Source: Blepharisma stoltei
Lineage: Eukaryota; Ciliophora; Heterotrichea; Heterotrichida; Blepharismidae
Assembly (NCBI GenBank): GCA_914767885.1
Contig: CAJZBQ010000001.1
Coordinates: 248,001 to 312,000 of the forward strand
Reading direction: 5' to 3'
DNA: 64,000 nucleotides
This document shows, one piece after another, positions 45,307 through 55,465 of this stretch. The translations under genes and the position numbers were made by a program. Numbering within the stretch: position 1 is the first letter of the stretch; every line of letters starts with the position of its first letter. Under the pieces are notes generated by a model, which did no database searches, was not told the origin of the DNA, and saw only the letters and a list, made by a program, of their open reading frames with translations.

Positions 45307-46590
45307 TTAGATTATAATTGTTTTTACTACATCAAGTGATTTCGTTGAAAGGCTGAATTTAATAAGATCATAACTGCTATTAATAAGATAAAATGAATTT
45401 TGATACTGCACATCAAATGAAGTAATATATCTGCCTTTAACTTGATTATCCCCTACACGTTTCCAAATCATTAAATTATCTATTTCGCATTCATAAATTC
45501 CAGCTGTTAGTTCAATTGCATAAACTCTTTTATTATCTGTCAATAATCATTTATTTAAACCCTTTGATAAAACTAAATTCTGGACCTGAAAATATTGATC
45601 TTCACGTTTATCATAGCTAATTATATTTTCCATGTCTCTAGCTGCTATTAAAATTTTATTGTTATAGACTATGCTGACACTTCTACTATAATTTCCAAAA
45701 GGAAGGGTGGAGCATTCCTCTCAGCTATTTGTTTCTATATTATATTTTTCAGCTAAATTTTTTTCTCCGCCTATTGCATAAACAAAACTATCCATAAATA
45801 CAGTTTTCAGCAATGAATTTCCTTTTCCTAAAGCAACATCTCTTATAGTTTTATTTTTCTCTATAATAAAAGTAAAGCAATTTCCGCAGCAACGGCCATA
45901 ACAAAATAGTCTTTGGCTTGGTATTTTACATAATGATACACTCCAGTCCATATTATTCGTTAAACTCAAGGCATCTAAAATTTTATTTTCGTTCATTTCG
46001 TCAACATTGTAGCTTATTAAATTTTTAGTTTGTGATTGAAAAAATATCAAATTAGGCGATTTTTCATAAGTAAACTCATATGTTTTATTCCTAAAAAATT
46101 GCTCAATGAATTTTATTATTTGGTCAAAATTTAAATCAGGCTTTATAATATCCCAAGATTCTAGTTTTTCTTCAATTTCATATGGGTTGAGTTTAAGGAT
46201 ACTTGTAATATTTGAGGGGTCTAAAATCGAGATTTTGCTTTGAGAAACATATTTTATAGTTTCATTGCAGTATTTTTCTAGATTTTTCAAAGAATTAAGA
46301 GACATATCAAAACTGTGAATAATTGTTTCAATAAGAAGATTTCGTTTGGCAGTTAAATATCGAATATTAGAGCTTATATCTGATTTTATGTCGCAAAGTC
46401 TTTTTATAATTATATTTCGGGATTCTGTTGGGACATTGAGATAGCAATCAATGAAACGGTGCTTCCTTTCATCACTTGACATGTGCTCTCGTATATGAGA
46501 TGGGCAGAACATTGTATAATATTCATTGCAATCACAATAGCCGAAAGGCAGCTCATTACATCCTTGATAAAAGCATTTTTGATATTCCAT
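45307..46590 (-). CDS. B-box-type zinc finger protein with kelch-like C-terminus
   Basis: 427 residues with UGA as Trp, one exon. The N-terminus has a Cys/His cluster (CFYQGCNELPFGYCDC, then FCPSHIREH and RKHRF) resembling a B-box zinc finger. A helical region follows (60-190). The C-terminal half has repeated short blocks such as FVYAIGGEKNL and VYNNKILIAARD that look like degenerate kelch beta-propeller blades. Such proteins are abundant in ciliates; a ubiquitin-ligase or scaffold role is only inference. Confidence 0.65.
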
Positions 46591-46741
46591 TATGCTATCT
46601 AAAAAATATCAAGATTTTATTGCTAGCACAATCCCCAATTCTATAAATATTTAAATAAATAAAAAATATTATTTAAGACCATCTAGCAATAGTAAAAGAA
46701 AATTTTAATAAAATAAATCTATAGATAATTTCCAATAATAA

Positions 46742-48075
46742 ATGTCATTAAGCATCAACACAAATAAAATGGCGACGACACCGACCCGTCCTCTCCCGGA
46801 ACTGAGGCGAGATTGGGGACCTTGCTGCGGCCTGAAGCCAATCCGCCAGGGGAAAGGTCTGGAATGGGTGCTGGTAGTTTGTGTCCGGCTAGGTTTCCCT
46901 CCCAGTCCAGCAACGACGATCCTTGGGTCGTCCCGATAGGACACGGGGCAAAAAGGGTTTTTCCTAAGGGACCGCTAGTGCCAATTTGGAGGGCATGGCA
47001 GGGGCCGACAAGAGCTAATGAGTTAATCCTTAGCTCTAACCCTAGTCTGGCGACGTGAAGCACAGTGACCCAGTCCGCTACTTCCGGGATAGCATGACCA
47101 AGCCCCATGACCGGAAGGAGCTGAGTGGTAGCCTGTGGCACTTAGGTGCACACTGGGAGCAAGGGCAAGGAAAGCAAGCGAGGCGTCCAAAGGTGGAAGA
47201 AAAGGACCTCGGTCCTAGCAGGGAGCTACTCTATAAATTTAACTAAGACTAAGACTAAGGCTAATTCATTAAGCATCAATTTAAATTCAATTATCCTTAT
47301 CTTCAGAAGATCAGCTGAATTTTTATCTATCAGTGATACCCTAAATTTGCTGTCCCTAAATAAAGCTTTTAAATCAGAACTTCCAAATGATGAATGATTC
47401 CGAAGATTATGCCTTTTAATCCTTTCTGATATATTTAACGACCAAATAATAGATGATAACAACTCGTTCTCTCTTTTATCAGAACTTCTCGGCTGCTCAT
47501 TCACGAATTTTCGAGATATTTATTCCTCAATTAAGCATTCTTACAATTTAATCAAAAATCCATGCGGAGAATTTGGCTTTAATTATTGGAATTCTTATTC
47601 AGGACCGTGAATTATTGAAAATTCAGGCTGTTGAAGTAATAAAAAATCAACATATGTGAGTGGTGCATTTTGGTGCCATCTTACCCAGATAGTTGAATTT
47701 CCAGAAAATTCTCGACCAAAATTATTAGTTATTGGAAGCCCTATAAGGAGAAAAGACGTTAATGGAGGTGAAGCAAGACTTGAAGTTGAACTTATTAAAG
47801 AAGGAAATAACAAAGAAAAAAATGTTAAAAAATCAAGGTTATTCCCTGCTTGAAAAAGAGAACAAAATAAAAGATCGATTTCTATTAAACCACCATTGAC
47901 AGAACCAGATAGCCAAGGGCTATGCAATTGAGGACAACTGATAATGAAAATAAAATTAAATAAAAACTATAAGAAAGCATCCATATCATTTTATGGGAAA
48001 GATGAGAAATACTGGAAAGGAGCTTTTGGAACAAGATTTGGATATTGCTACGCAAGAATATTTTATGTGAACTAA
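46742..48075 (+). CDS. F-box/FBA-domain protein, interrupted near its start by a SINE-like element
   Basis: The start codon at 46742 is followed by TCATTAAGCATCAA, then the insertion 46759-47279; the frame resumes at 47280. Joined, it is 270 codons, with UGA as Trp. Residues 10-50 resemble an F-box (RRSAEFLSISDTLNLLSLNK). The C-terminal two thirds is an F-box-associated (FBA) domain as in FBXO2/FBXO6: NLIKNPCGEFGFNYWN, GPWIIEN (the Trp is UGA), a later YWKGAFGTRF. FBA proteins recognise glycoprotein substrates for SCF ubiquitin ligases; that activity is family knowledge, not shown here. Without removal of the insertion no AUG start in this frame was found downstream of it. Confidence 0.8.
46759..47265 (+). 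mobile_element. SINE-like element with 14-bp target duplication
   Basis: GC-rich, flanked by TCATTAAGCATCAA (46745-46758 and 47266-47279). Its head is ACAAATAAAATGGCGACGAC and its tail is CTAAGACTAAGACTAAGG. It lies within codons 2-6 of the F-box gene. Confidence 0.9.
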
Positions 48076-48739
48076 ATTAATTAAGATTTTAAAATTGAAC
48101 TTGCTAGGCTTAGCAAGCTATAAAGCATTTAATATAATACAATTAATGCTAATAAAAAGAATATTTAAATTAGAAATAAAAGTTCATTTATTGATTATAC
48201 GTTACTTGTTTATTTATAATATCTTTAAATCATTTAATTATGCAAAATCTCCATTAGTTTTTGAGAAAATAAACTCAAACTTTTTACGGGTAAATCATAA
48301 AAAGGCTGGTTTCTCTTATACAGAGTATTGACAAATTAAATTTTATGGATTTAAAAGAATAATTTAACTTAACAAACACGAATTAATGCTTTGCAAATTT
48401 TTCAATTAAAAGTATTACCTTAATAGCCGAATTATATTAATTTTTAGTTTTATAATTTCTCTTTAATATTTTTAATAATATTTCCATAGAATATATCTGA
48501 ATATTCCTAAAATATAAAAGTGCATTCTTTTCTAGATGCTTTAAATAGCATTTACTTATAATCCATTTATTTATTGTCTTTATTTCTAGAAATTTTAGAA
48601 TTCTGGTGACAAATATGGATAATTATAGTAATCTATAGTAATTTAGATATAATGATAGTAGGCAATTTCATAGGATAACTAAAATAATTTATCTGAATAT
48701 TTATATCTATTATTATGATATCTTTAGTGCTTCACTCCA
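48076..48739. other. intergenic, no gene seen
   Basis: AT-rich DNA between two convergent genes. One weak plus-strand frame (48095-48331) has composition typical of non-coding AT-rich DNA here, so I do not call it. Confidence 0.35.
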
Positions 48740-49039
48740 TTAATGCTCCATGAATTGAGCCCTTTTACTTTCTGCTTTTAAATTCGCTGTTTCTTTGATC
48801 GCCTTTAATGAGCTTGAACAAATTTCATTTTGCTTCTTAGCAAGCCCGTTCTCGAATTCAACAAAAGGCTTCAATGATTCAAGGCAAGTGTTTACACTTT
48901 GGATCTGCCTCACAGCATTTTCATAGTCATCCTTGGTGAACTGATCAGAAACATTGATTTGATACAATATGTTGAACTCATAATCAAGCTGTGATATAGC
49001 ACTATCTAAGCTTATTTGATTTAATCTTACCTGTTCCAT
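48740..49039 (-). CDS. small helical/coiled-coil protein
   Basis: 99 residues ending in TAA. It is mostly helical and charged (LNQISLDSAISQLDYEF, SSSLKAIKETANLKAESK), with no signal peptide or membrane segment. I do not recognise the family; small coiled-coil subunits of larger complexes look like this. The single ATG and the normal codon use support it as a gene. Confidence 0.6.
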   Translation of the reverse strand: MEQVRLNQISLDSAISQLDYEFNILYQINVSDQFTKDDYENAVRQIQSVNTCLESLKPFVEFENGLAKKQNEICSSSLKAIKETANLKAESKRAQFMEH

Positions 49040-49136
49040 TTTCTAAAATACTGGACCAAGCTCACTAAAGAAGTTATTTAAAATATGGAAAATCGATTTA
49101 TTTCAATTTAAGTAAATCTCTAATGGATCTTTTCTA

Positions 49137-49526
49137 AACTCCCCCCCCCCCTCCGTGAGCGAACAAAAAAAATTTTGTTCACTCACGGAGGGGGGTTAAT
49201 TTTTTTTTTTTAAAAAAAATTTATATATAAAATTTTATAAAAAATATTGTTTTCGAAATTTAAAAAAATCCTAATTTGCAAAAATTGGGAAGCAAATATT
49301 AATTTAATTTGCAAAATTTATGTTTTAAAACGCAATTTGTTTAAAATTAAACAGAATTAGCTCTAGATTTCATTATACTAATTATCACTTATATATCAAA
49401 ATTTTTTTCCATTAAAATTTTTTCTATTAAAAAAATTTTTGTTCACTCACGGAGGGTGGGTTTTTGGTCAAAAAATGGCGATTTTTCTAATGGTTTTGTT
49501 CGCTCACGGAGGGGGGGGGGGGAGTA
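49137..49526. mobile_element. MITE family 1 copy, complete, intergenic (390 bp)
   Basis: The best-preserved family-1 copy: each end has CCTCCGTGAGCGAACAAAA or its complement, with an extra inverted copy just inside the left end, forming a hairpin. An additional direct copy lies inside the right arm. It is TA-flanked and the core is AT-rich. Confidence 0.85.
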
Positions 49527-50451
49527 AGCAAAATATTAATTAGTAAGTTAAAGAATCTTGTTTCTTGAAATTTATTGAGAAAATTGATCAATTATCTTTA
49601 ATTTAGCATTGAGAGTAGTGCTGATTTAAGATTATTTGACTATAATCTGATGACTTGACCCCATACATTACGCTTTAATGCTTATTATAAGATAATCACA
49701 GAGCCTAGCGGTCTTTATTTAAATTAAATTGAAATGGCATCTTTTATTTCATTCATTTATAGATTCTGATATTTTTTTTCAAATATATATAAGGAATTAT
49801 TATTTTATAGACCTAATAAAGTTGCAAAATGGCAATGCCTATATTTAAAATTAATTGATAATAATACCGTATTCAAAAGCTTATTTTCAGTATAAATGAT
49901 GATAGACAGAATAAAAAATAAGATAGATATTTCCTTAATTTTCAAGAAATCCGCTTCAGAACTTTAGCGTATGAGCATTTATATCAAGATAACAATATTT
50001 TTTATAATTGGCAAAAACAGATTTAAGGAATTCTTTTAAATGATTCAAAGCTTGCTTATCATCTTAATATATATAAAATACTTTTAATTCTAAATTGAAA
50101 CCTATCTGATAAGAATAAATATGGATTATTAGCTTCTGACCAAAATTAAAGTTCCAAAAATAAGCTTCAAAAACTTATTTTTATTTCTAGTAGGCATTTC
50201 GACTGAGTGAAATTTTATTTAAGCCTCAAAAGAGAAAATTAAATTAAATTCTTACAAAGTCATAGTGATAAATAATTTAGCACGGCCCATATACTAAAAT
50301 TTCTCAATTGTAAGCTAAATTTAATACTCACTTGCCTAATTAAATTTAGTTTGTTTCTATCATATAAAATTTAACCAGGATTTTACTAATAAAATATTGT
50401 TAATTTTAGAGCATTTTATTCATATTTTTTTCTATCTGTTCTATTATTAAT
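49527..50451. other. 0.9-kb AT-rich intergenic region
   Basis: No open frame, transposon arm or palindrome was seen. The right end must contain the promoter of the PLAC8 gene. Confidence 0.35.
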
Positions 50452-51001
50452 ATGTCAAAGTTTACCGAATCTTTATTCGGATGCTGCTCAGATATCAAAG
50501 TTTGTTTGTGGGGAGGCTGCGTTCCTTGTGGGCCTTACTGCTTGCAAGGATACGCTATAAAAGCTGCAACTAAAGGTGCTGAAGGTTGTTGTATGCCTTG
50601 CCTGATTGGTAGCTTCTTAGGATGTATTGGAGGAGCAATAAATAGATCAAGAATTCGTCAATTGCTTACTATAGAAGGAAGTTTGTTAAATGATTGCTGT
50701 GTTCATTGATTCTGTAGCCCTTGTGCATCATGTCAAGAGTATAGAGAAGCCGAAAAAATTATACTAATTGCCCGAGAATGGTGCTATTTGCGCCATTCTC
50801 TGCCGATATGGAAAATCGGCTCCACACGGGAATGATTTTCCACGTGTGGAGCCATTTTTTCACACGTGGAAGTCAGGATTCTCACGTGTGAAAAAATGGC
50901 TCCACATGTGGAAAATCTTTCCCGTGTGGAGCTGATTTTCGGTTGCCCGAGGATGGCGCAAATAGCGCCATCCTCGGGCAATTTCTATACTTAATTATTA
51001 A
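50452..51001 (+). CDS. PLAC8-family cysteine-rich protein
   Basis: 107 codons after removal of the palindromic IES at 50764-50989, with one UGA as Trp. The PLAC8/cornifelin pattern is clear: FGCCSDIKVCLWGGCVPCGP, then IRQLLTIEGSLLNDCCVH, then WFCSPCASCQEYREAE. PLAC8 proteins are small membrane-associated Cys-rich proteins involved in cell size, metal or calcium handling in other eukaryotes. The exact role here is unknown. The IES falls just after the conserved CQEYRE motif; removal gives the ending KIILNY. Confidence 0.85.
50764..50989. repeat. large palindromic IES (226 bp), TA-flanked
   Basis: The outer arms TTGCCCGAGAATGGTGC and GCGCCATCCTCGGGCAA, and inner arms CGTGTGGAGCCATTTTTTCA and TGAAAAAATGGCTCCACATG, are nested inverted repeats, so almost the whole element folds back on itself. 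It is flanked by TATA/TATA. Removal shortens the PLAC8 reading frame to a normal end. Confidence 0.82.
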
Positions 51002-51146
51002 ATAGCTGTATCTTTTAACTTTTTAAAAATTAATGTTCAAAATTCCATTTTAATTATAAGGATAGAAAAATATAAGTTTTTATCACGTAAGCTTTATTAT
51101 TAACTCTTTATCTCAAGCAAAATTATAATTTTTTTAAATGCTATTA

Positions 51147-51768
51147 GATTAAATTAAATTAGATTAGATTTGCATTTATATTTCAAGTCCCCACTTTGTC
51201 GTCGAAACGTTCCACGTTTTACCCTGTGGGGTGGCAGGGGTCAACCACTTCAAGCCCGAGTCGAAACCCCCGGTTTCTCGGTAGAGGTAAAGGTCAAGGG
51301 ACGTCTCATACCGTCTTCGCTGACCGCCTCTAATTTCCAACTTATCACATCGCCCTATTTTTACACAAACCCTACCCGTACCTTTCGCAAGATCCACTCG
51401 CTGAGAGTGATTTTTAACTGGAGAGATCCCCGTTTAGATGTCTAGTTTGCCTTTCCCTCTTTTCAGTTATCCCGAGAAAGAACTCAATAGCTTTCGTCAT
51501 TCGGGGCAAACACAAAAGCGCCTAGGAAGGTAAGCCACTCTACCTCATTTCGGGCCACCCACTGAGCTGAGCTCCTGGCAAAAAGAAGTCATAAATAACT
51601 GCTCAAGTGTTTGGTCGCAAAAAAGTAGTCTTTGCACTTAGACCTCTCGCTCTGAAGTCCCAAGGATTGCTGGGTCAATTCCCGGCTCCAAAACCCATGC
51701 CTGGGTATACACGGGTAACCACCCATGAGAGGGTGGGTCGGAAGTCATCCGCCATTTTATTTATATAT
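51147..51768 (-). mobile_element. SINE-like element with 14-bp target duplication
   Basis: GC-rich, flanked by TTTAAATGCTATTA (51133-51146 and 51769-51782). The minus-strand head is AAATAAAATGGCGGATG and the tail is AATCTAATCTAATTT. The stretch GGGTCAATTCCCGGCTCC near 51680 resembles a tRNA T-arm, but on the strand opposite to the element. Confidence 0.8.
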
Positions 51769-51862
51769 TTTAAATGCTATTAAAGAATCAAATCTACGCA
51801 TAGTAATATTTCATATTTTAATCTATTTTATTTAATTCACTTAACCTTATCTCAATAGCTTA

Positions 51863-52451
51863 CTCCCCCCATCCTTTATCGAACGATTGACTGTAAAAGT
51901 TCCTAAAAATTTGAGAAAATAACCCCCATCCTTGATCGAACGATTGACTGTAAAAATTCCATCCTTGATCGAACGATTTTCATATCATGCAAATTTTTAT
52001 AAATTAGTTATCGAAAGCTTTGGAAGATGTACCTAATGAAGTTGTTTTCAGAGGCTTTGAGACGACAAAAAGCTACGGAATCAACCATCCGAAGTGATTT
52101 AGTCATCAACCTAGGCTTAAAAACTCAATAATCTAAAAAATAGAGATTCTTTCAAATTTTAAAAAAAAAAAAAATTTAATTCAATAAGAAACAAATTAAA
52201 ATTTATACAGTTCAAAGAGGTGACTAATAAATCAAAATATTAAAAAATTGGTATTTTATGAGATTAATTCAATTTTTGCTGTAAAAATAATTATTAAATA
52301 CTCTTAACCCTCTTATTTAAAAGTAAATAAAAAAAATATATATATAGTTTTTATTTTATATATAAAATTTTTTTCCCAAAAAATTTTTTTTTAACCCCTA
52401 TCCTTGATCGAACGATGGCGACCCGATCGATCAAGGATGGGGGGGGAGCTA
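51863..52451. mobile_element. MITE family 3 element acting as an IES in a stop codon (589 bp)
   Basis: The ends are ACTCCCCCCATCCTTTATCG and, at the right, CGATCAAGGATGGGGGGGGA before GCTA; the GAACGAT box recurs several times. Its right TA is part of the TAG stop of the Rab-like gene. Precise removal converts TGC-TAG to TGC-TAA, so the protein is unchanged. Confidence 0.82.
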
Positions 52452-53181
52452 GCAACATTTTTTCTGTTGAGTGTGCTGTTTGCCAGCTTTCAGTTTTTCT
52501 CCTCCCATCCCTTTAATTTGGCTTTCCATTGCATCTTCCTTTGCTTGACTTCTCTTCATAATTTCTTCCACAAGTCGTACCAATGCTTCATTTGCATTTG
52601 TCCCCAATTTCGAACTTGTCATGTAACTTGCTACAAACTGCCTTTGATTTGCAAATCTCGCCAAATCGTCATTTGTCATGCCACTGCCAGGGACTAATAA
52701 ATCAGATTTATTTGCGACAAGAACCATAGGGATGGGTGAGCCGTCTGGCAATCTTACATTATCATCAACACTTCCTTTCCACAAACTGGCTTGCTCAAGT
52801 GTTCCTTCACGTGTTGCATCAGTAACGACTAATGCTCCATTGGCATCTCTGCAATAAAGTCTTGAAATACCTCCTAGCCTGTCCTGCCCAGCAAGATCCC
52901 ACAATTGAACCCTAACTGGTTCTCCATTGATTTCAATTATCTTGAGGCCAAATTCGCAACCGATTGTGGCTTTGTATTTTTCAGTGAATGTATTATAAGC
53001 GTTTTTTGGATTAAATTTAGGCTGGGATATATAAATTTAATTACTATTTTTTATAGAGATCTTGATAGTATATAAGTTGCTTATGTCAAGTTTAATATAA
53101 GACTGGATAGACAATTCTGTTAACGAGAGAAGTTTTACCAACACCTACGTCTCCAATAACCAAAACTTTGAAAAAGCTCAT
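52449..53181 (-). CDS. Rab-family small GTPase
   Basis: 220 codons after removal of the IES at 53028-53097. P-loop GDVGVGKT (10-17), switch region YKATIGCEFG, G3 WDLAGQDRLGGISRLYCRDA, G4 NKSD, G5 TSSK, and a C-terminal KKCC prenylation signal. The RLYCRDANGALVV segment resembles the Rab32/Rab38 type. It would act in vesicle trafficking when prenylated and membrane-bound. Its start codon is only 18 bp from the divergent coiled-coil gene at 53200. The stop codon overlaps the boundary of the MITE at 51863-52451. Confidence 0.88.
53028..53097. other. IES (70 bp), TA-flanked
   Basis: On the coding strand, joining GTCTTA to TCCCAGCCT gives NRIVYPVLSQPKFNPKN in frame. The insert has a TAA and is very AT-rich. 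A spliceosomal intron ending in CAG at about 53021 is an alternative, but it would be far longer than the 15-16 nt introns here. Confidence 0.7.
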
Positions 53182-53199
53182 ATTTTTTGGAAACTTTAT

Positions 53200-54814
53200 A
53201 TGGAGAGCACGGTTTATAGTTCGTTTTTGGACACAAAATGCACTGCGCTGAGGGAAAAAATTCCAGTCAGGCTACAAAAGGATATTGAAAATGAATTGGC
53301 AACTTTAGAAAAAGAAAGGAAAGAAGGAATCCGATTGGACCAACAGATTCATGAGGCTGAAGAAGAGTTGGAACAAATTCAAGGTAAAATTAAAAAGTTC
53401 TCAGAAAATAGAGAATTTATAAGTTCAATTTCGATTTCAGAGAAAAAGCTTGAAATTTCTAATACTCAATACCAAGAAATCTTAAATGAAAACCAGCTGT
53501 TAAGATCACAAGTTGATGCATTACGGCAAAACATACTCTCATATGAGAGAGTTATTAAAACCGCTGAATCAGATATTGAAAAATACTCTAAATTGTCTTC
53601 AACAAAAAATAGCACCATTCAAAAATTAAAAGAGTCAGAAGAACAAAATCAGCAACAACTGACCATCTTAAGGTCGAAAAGTGCAAGTGCTAGAGAAAAA
53701 TTTGCAAGTAAAATATGGTTTTTTAAATTAAATTTTGCATAATTATTTTCTCAATATATTTTTTATATAAATAAATCCAACGCTTAAATTAATCAAATTC
53801 AGAATAACTAACCTTGCCTCAATTATACAAAATGAGGAGCAACACAAGTCCCAAACACTGAAAAACATAAAAGAAAGTTTAAATATTCAAATGTTTCGAC
53901 CTCTTAACATGCTAGACAACACCAAAGTTGTAAGTTCTTTGATACCAAAGTATCAAAGCCAAATAATTGCTAAACAAGGAGAAATAGATGACTATATCGA
54001 ACAAGTCCATGAGCTAGAAACTGCTTTAAGAGCCATAACTGAAGCCACTGGCATAACTAGTAGCAGCGAGGTTGTGACACAGATTTTGAAATCAGAAGAG
54101 CAAATAGGATCTGTTACAAAATATTTAAATGAACTAAATGCAGAAGCTGACATACTTCTAAAAAATCTTGCCTTTATGTTTTTATTTTTAATGCAGAAAG
54201 GCATGACTGCGAGTTTTAATAAAAAATCGGCGAGTGGCAGATCTGAGACAGTAGAAAAACAATTGCAAAGGTCAATAGAAAGCAATAAAGACCTGAATTA
54301 TAGATATGCTCAAGTGCAATTCCATATAAACCACTCATTTACTCTGATAAAAGTAATTCTTAGTTAGCAAATGAGTAAAAAGTGCAAAGAAACTCCAATC
54401 CAGCTCCAAATTCATACAAATCCACCAATTGTGGCTCAAGAAACATGCGAAGAAAACATTTGTTTTCTCTTAAGCCAGATTGAGGAGTATATTTCATATT
54501 TTCAGATGATTATTTCTAATTTATCTTATCCTAGGCCGCTAACTCCGATGAAGTTTCATAGTCCTCAAAAGACAGTTCCAAGGTTAAATGTGAAATTTAT
54601 TTAGCTAATTTTGGAGTCTAAAGACCTTTATCAAGAATCTGATTCTGAGGATGCAAAAAGTCCTAAAAGTCTCGAATTTATGAAAAACAGAGCAAAAAGA
54701 ATATATTTAGCTTATACAGAACGCAGAACTACAAGTAATAATCACTCTCCAACGAAAAGTGATTTTATTTCTTCCAGAACTTCTAATTTAGAATCGCTTA
54801 AAAGTGCAAGGTAA
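53200..54814 (+). CDS. coiled-coil protein with one IES and two 15-nt introns
   Basis: The segments 53200-53710, 53811-54352, 54368-54589 and 54605-54814 join to exactly 494 codons. Residues 20-320 are almost continuous coiled coil (EAEEELEQIQGKIKKFSEN and similar). The C-terminus is Ser-rich and basic with repeated RTSN-type motifs. I do not recognise the family; ciliary or centrosomal coiled-coil proteins look like this. The stretch LAFMFLFLMQ near 54168 is oddly hydrophobic within the coil and could be a small unremoved insertion. Confidence 0.8.
53711..53810. other. IES (100 bp), TA-flanked
   Basis: Joining GCAAGTA (ending 53710) to ACCTTGCCTC (from 53811) gives KFASNLASIIQNEEQHKS in frame. 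Confidence 0.8.
54353..54367 (+). other. 15-nt intron
   Basis: GTAATTCTTAGTTAG. Removal joins SFTLIK to QMSKKCKETP and removes a TAG. Confidence 0.85.
54590..54604 (+). other. 15-nt intron
   Basis: GTGAAATTTATTTAG. Removal joins VPRLN to LILESKDLYQES and removes a TAG. Confidence 0.85.
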
Positions 54815-55222
54815 ATGTATTTTTTACTATTATTAACTATTTGAATTATAAATTAATTTGCTTTTGAGTTTTTATAAAGTTAAACTTTAATTTTCATCTC
54901 TAAAAAGTTTATTTTTCTTACTCATTTAATTCAAATCATATTTCGCCTCTTCAATTTATCAAAGATATAGATCTAATCGCTTAATCTTGATATTGCTTTT
55001 GTGTCTCTAAACTAACTTTTTCTTTGCATTGTTTCAGATAAATTATATGATTCTTCTTATTGTCTTCATAATTTTACTTTCATAAGCCTTCAATCTATCT
55101 GAACCGCTGTTTTACCAAAGTATTTGCCGTTTACCCCATAATATATATCTAAAATATTCCATTCTCCATGCCAATTCTAATTACATAGAGAATGAGAGGC
55201 TTATAACCATTTTTTGTTGGCA
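54815..55222. other. intergenic, promoter region of the L38 gene
   Basis: AT-rich, with no gene seen. It precedes the start codon of the ribosomal protein gene. Confidence 0.35.
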
Positions 55223-55465
55223 ATGGTAAGACCTATATAGCCTAAAGAAGTTAAAGACATCAGGATGTTCGTCCAAATGTGCAGACCAGGCACCAACCAA
55301 AAAGCACAAGCCAAATCTGTCACCATCAAGAAGGTCGGCAAAGTCACAAAATTCAAGCTTCGTTGCAATAAGTACCTTTATACTTTGGTAGTAGATGATG
55401 TGCAAAAAGCAGACAAACTTAAACAGTCATTACCACCAAGTCTCAATAAAAAGGAAATAAACTAA
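55223..55465 (+). CDS. RPL38: 60S ribosomal protein L38 (eL38)
   Basis: The start codon ATG (55223-55225) is followed at once by a 15-nt intron; the coding sequence resumes at 55241. The 75-residue product begins MPKEVKDIRMFVQMCR, then SVTIKK, KFKLRCNKYLYTLVV and KADKLKQSLPPSL, matching eL38 in order and length. It is a component of the large ribosomal subunit. Placing the only intron directly after the start codon is common for ribosomal protein genes, but exactly after ATG is striking. Confidence 0.92.
55226..55240 (+). other. 15-nt intron directly after the start codon
   Basis: GTAAGACCTATATAG, 15 nt, between ATG and CCTAAAGAA. Removal gives MPKEVKDIR, the expected eL38 N-terminus. Confidence 0.85.

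Noticed and set aside
46755-47141. Open frames in the GC-rich element at 46759-47265 (and likewise at 51170-51445, 58189-58561, 11885-12179)
   Set aside because: They lie in SINE-like elements, overlap each other on both strands, and are open only because GC-rich DNA has few stops.
51650-51700. tRNA gene in the SINE-like element at 51147-51768
   Set aside because: A T-arm-like stretch is present, but no acceptor stem or anticodon arm could be paired, and it is on the strand opposite to the element.
53020-53110. Spliceosomal intron of about 80 nt in the Rab gene
   Set aside because: All other introns here are 15-16 nt, while TA-to-TA removal of 70 bp restores frame, so an IES is simpler.
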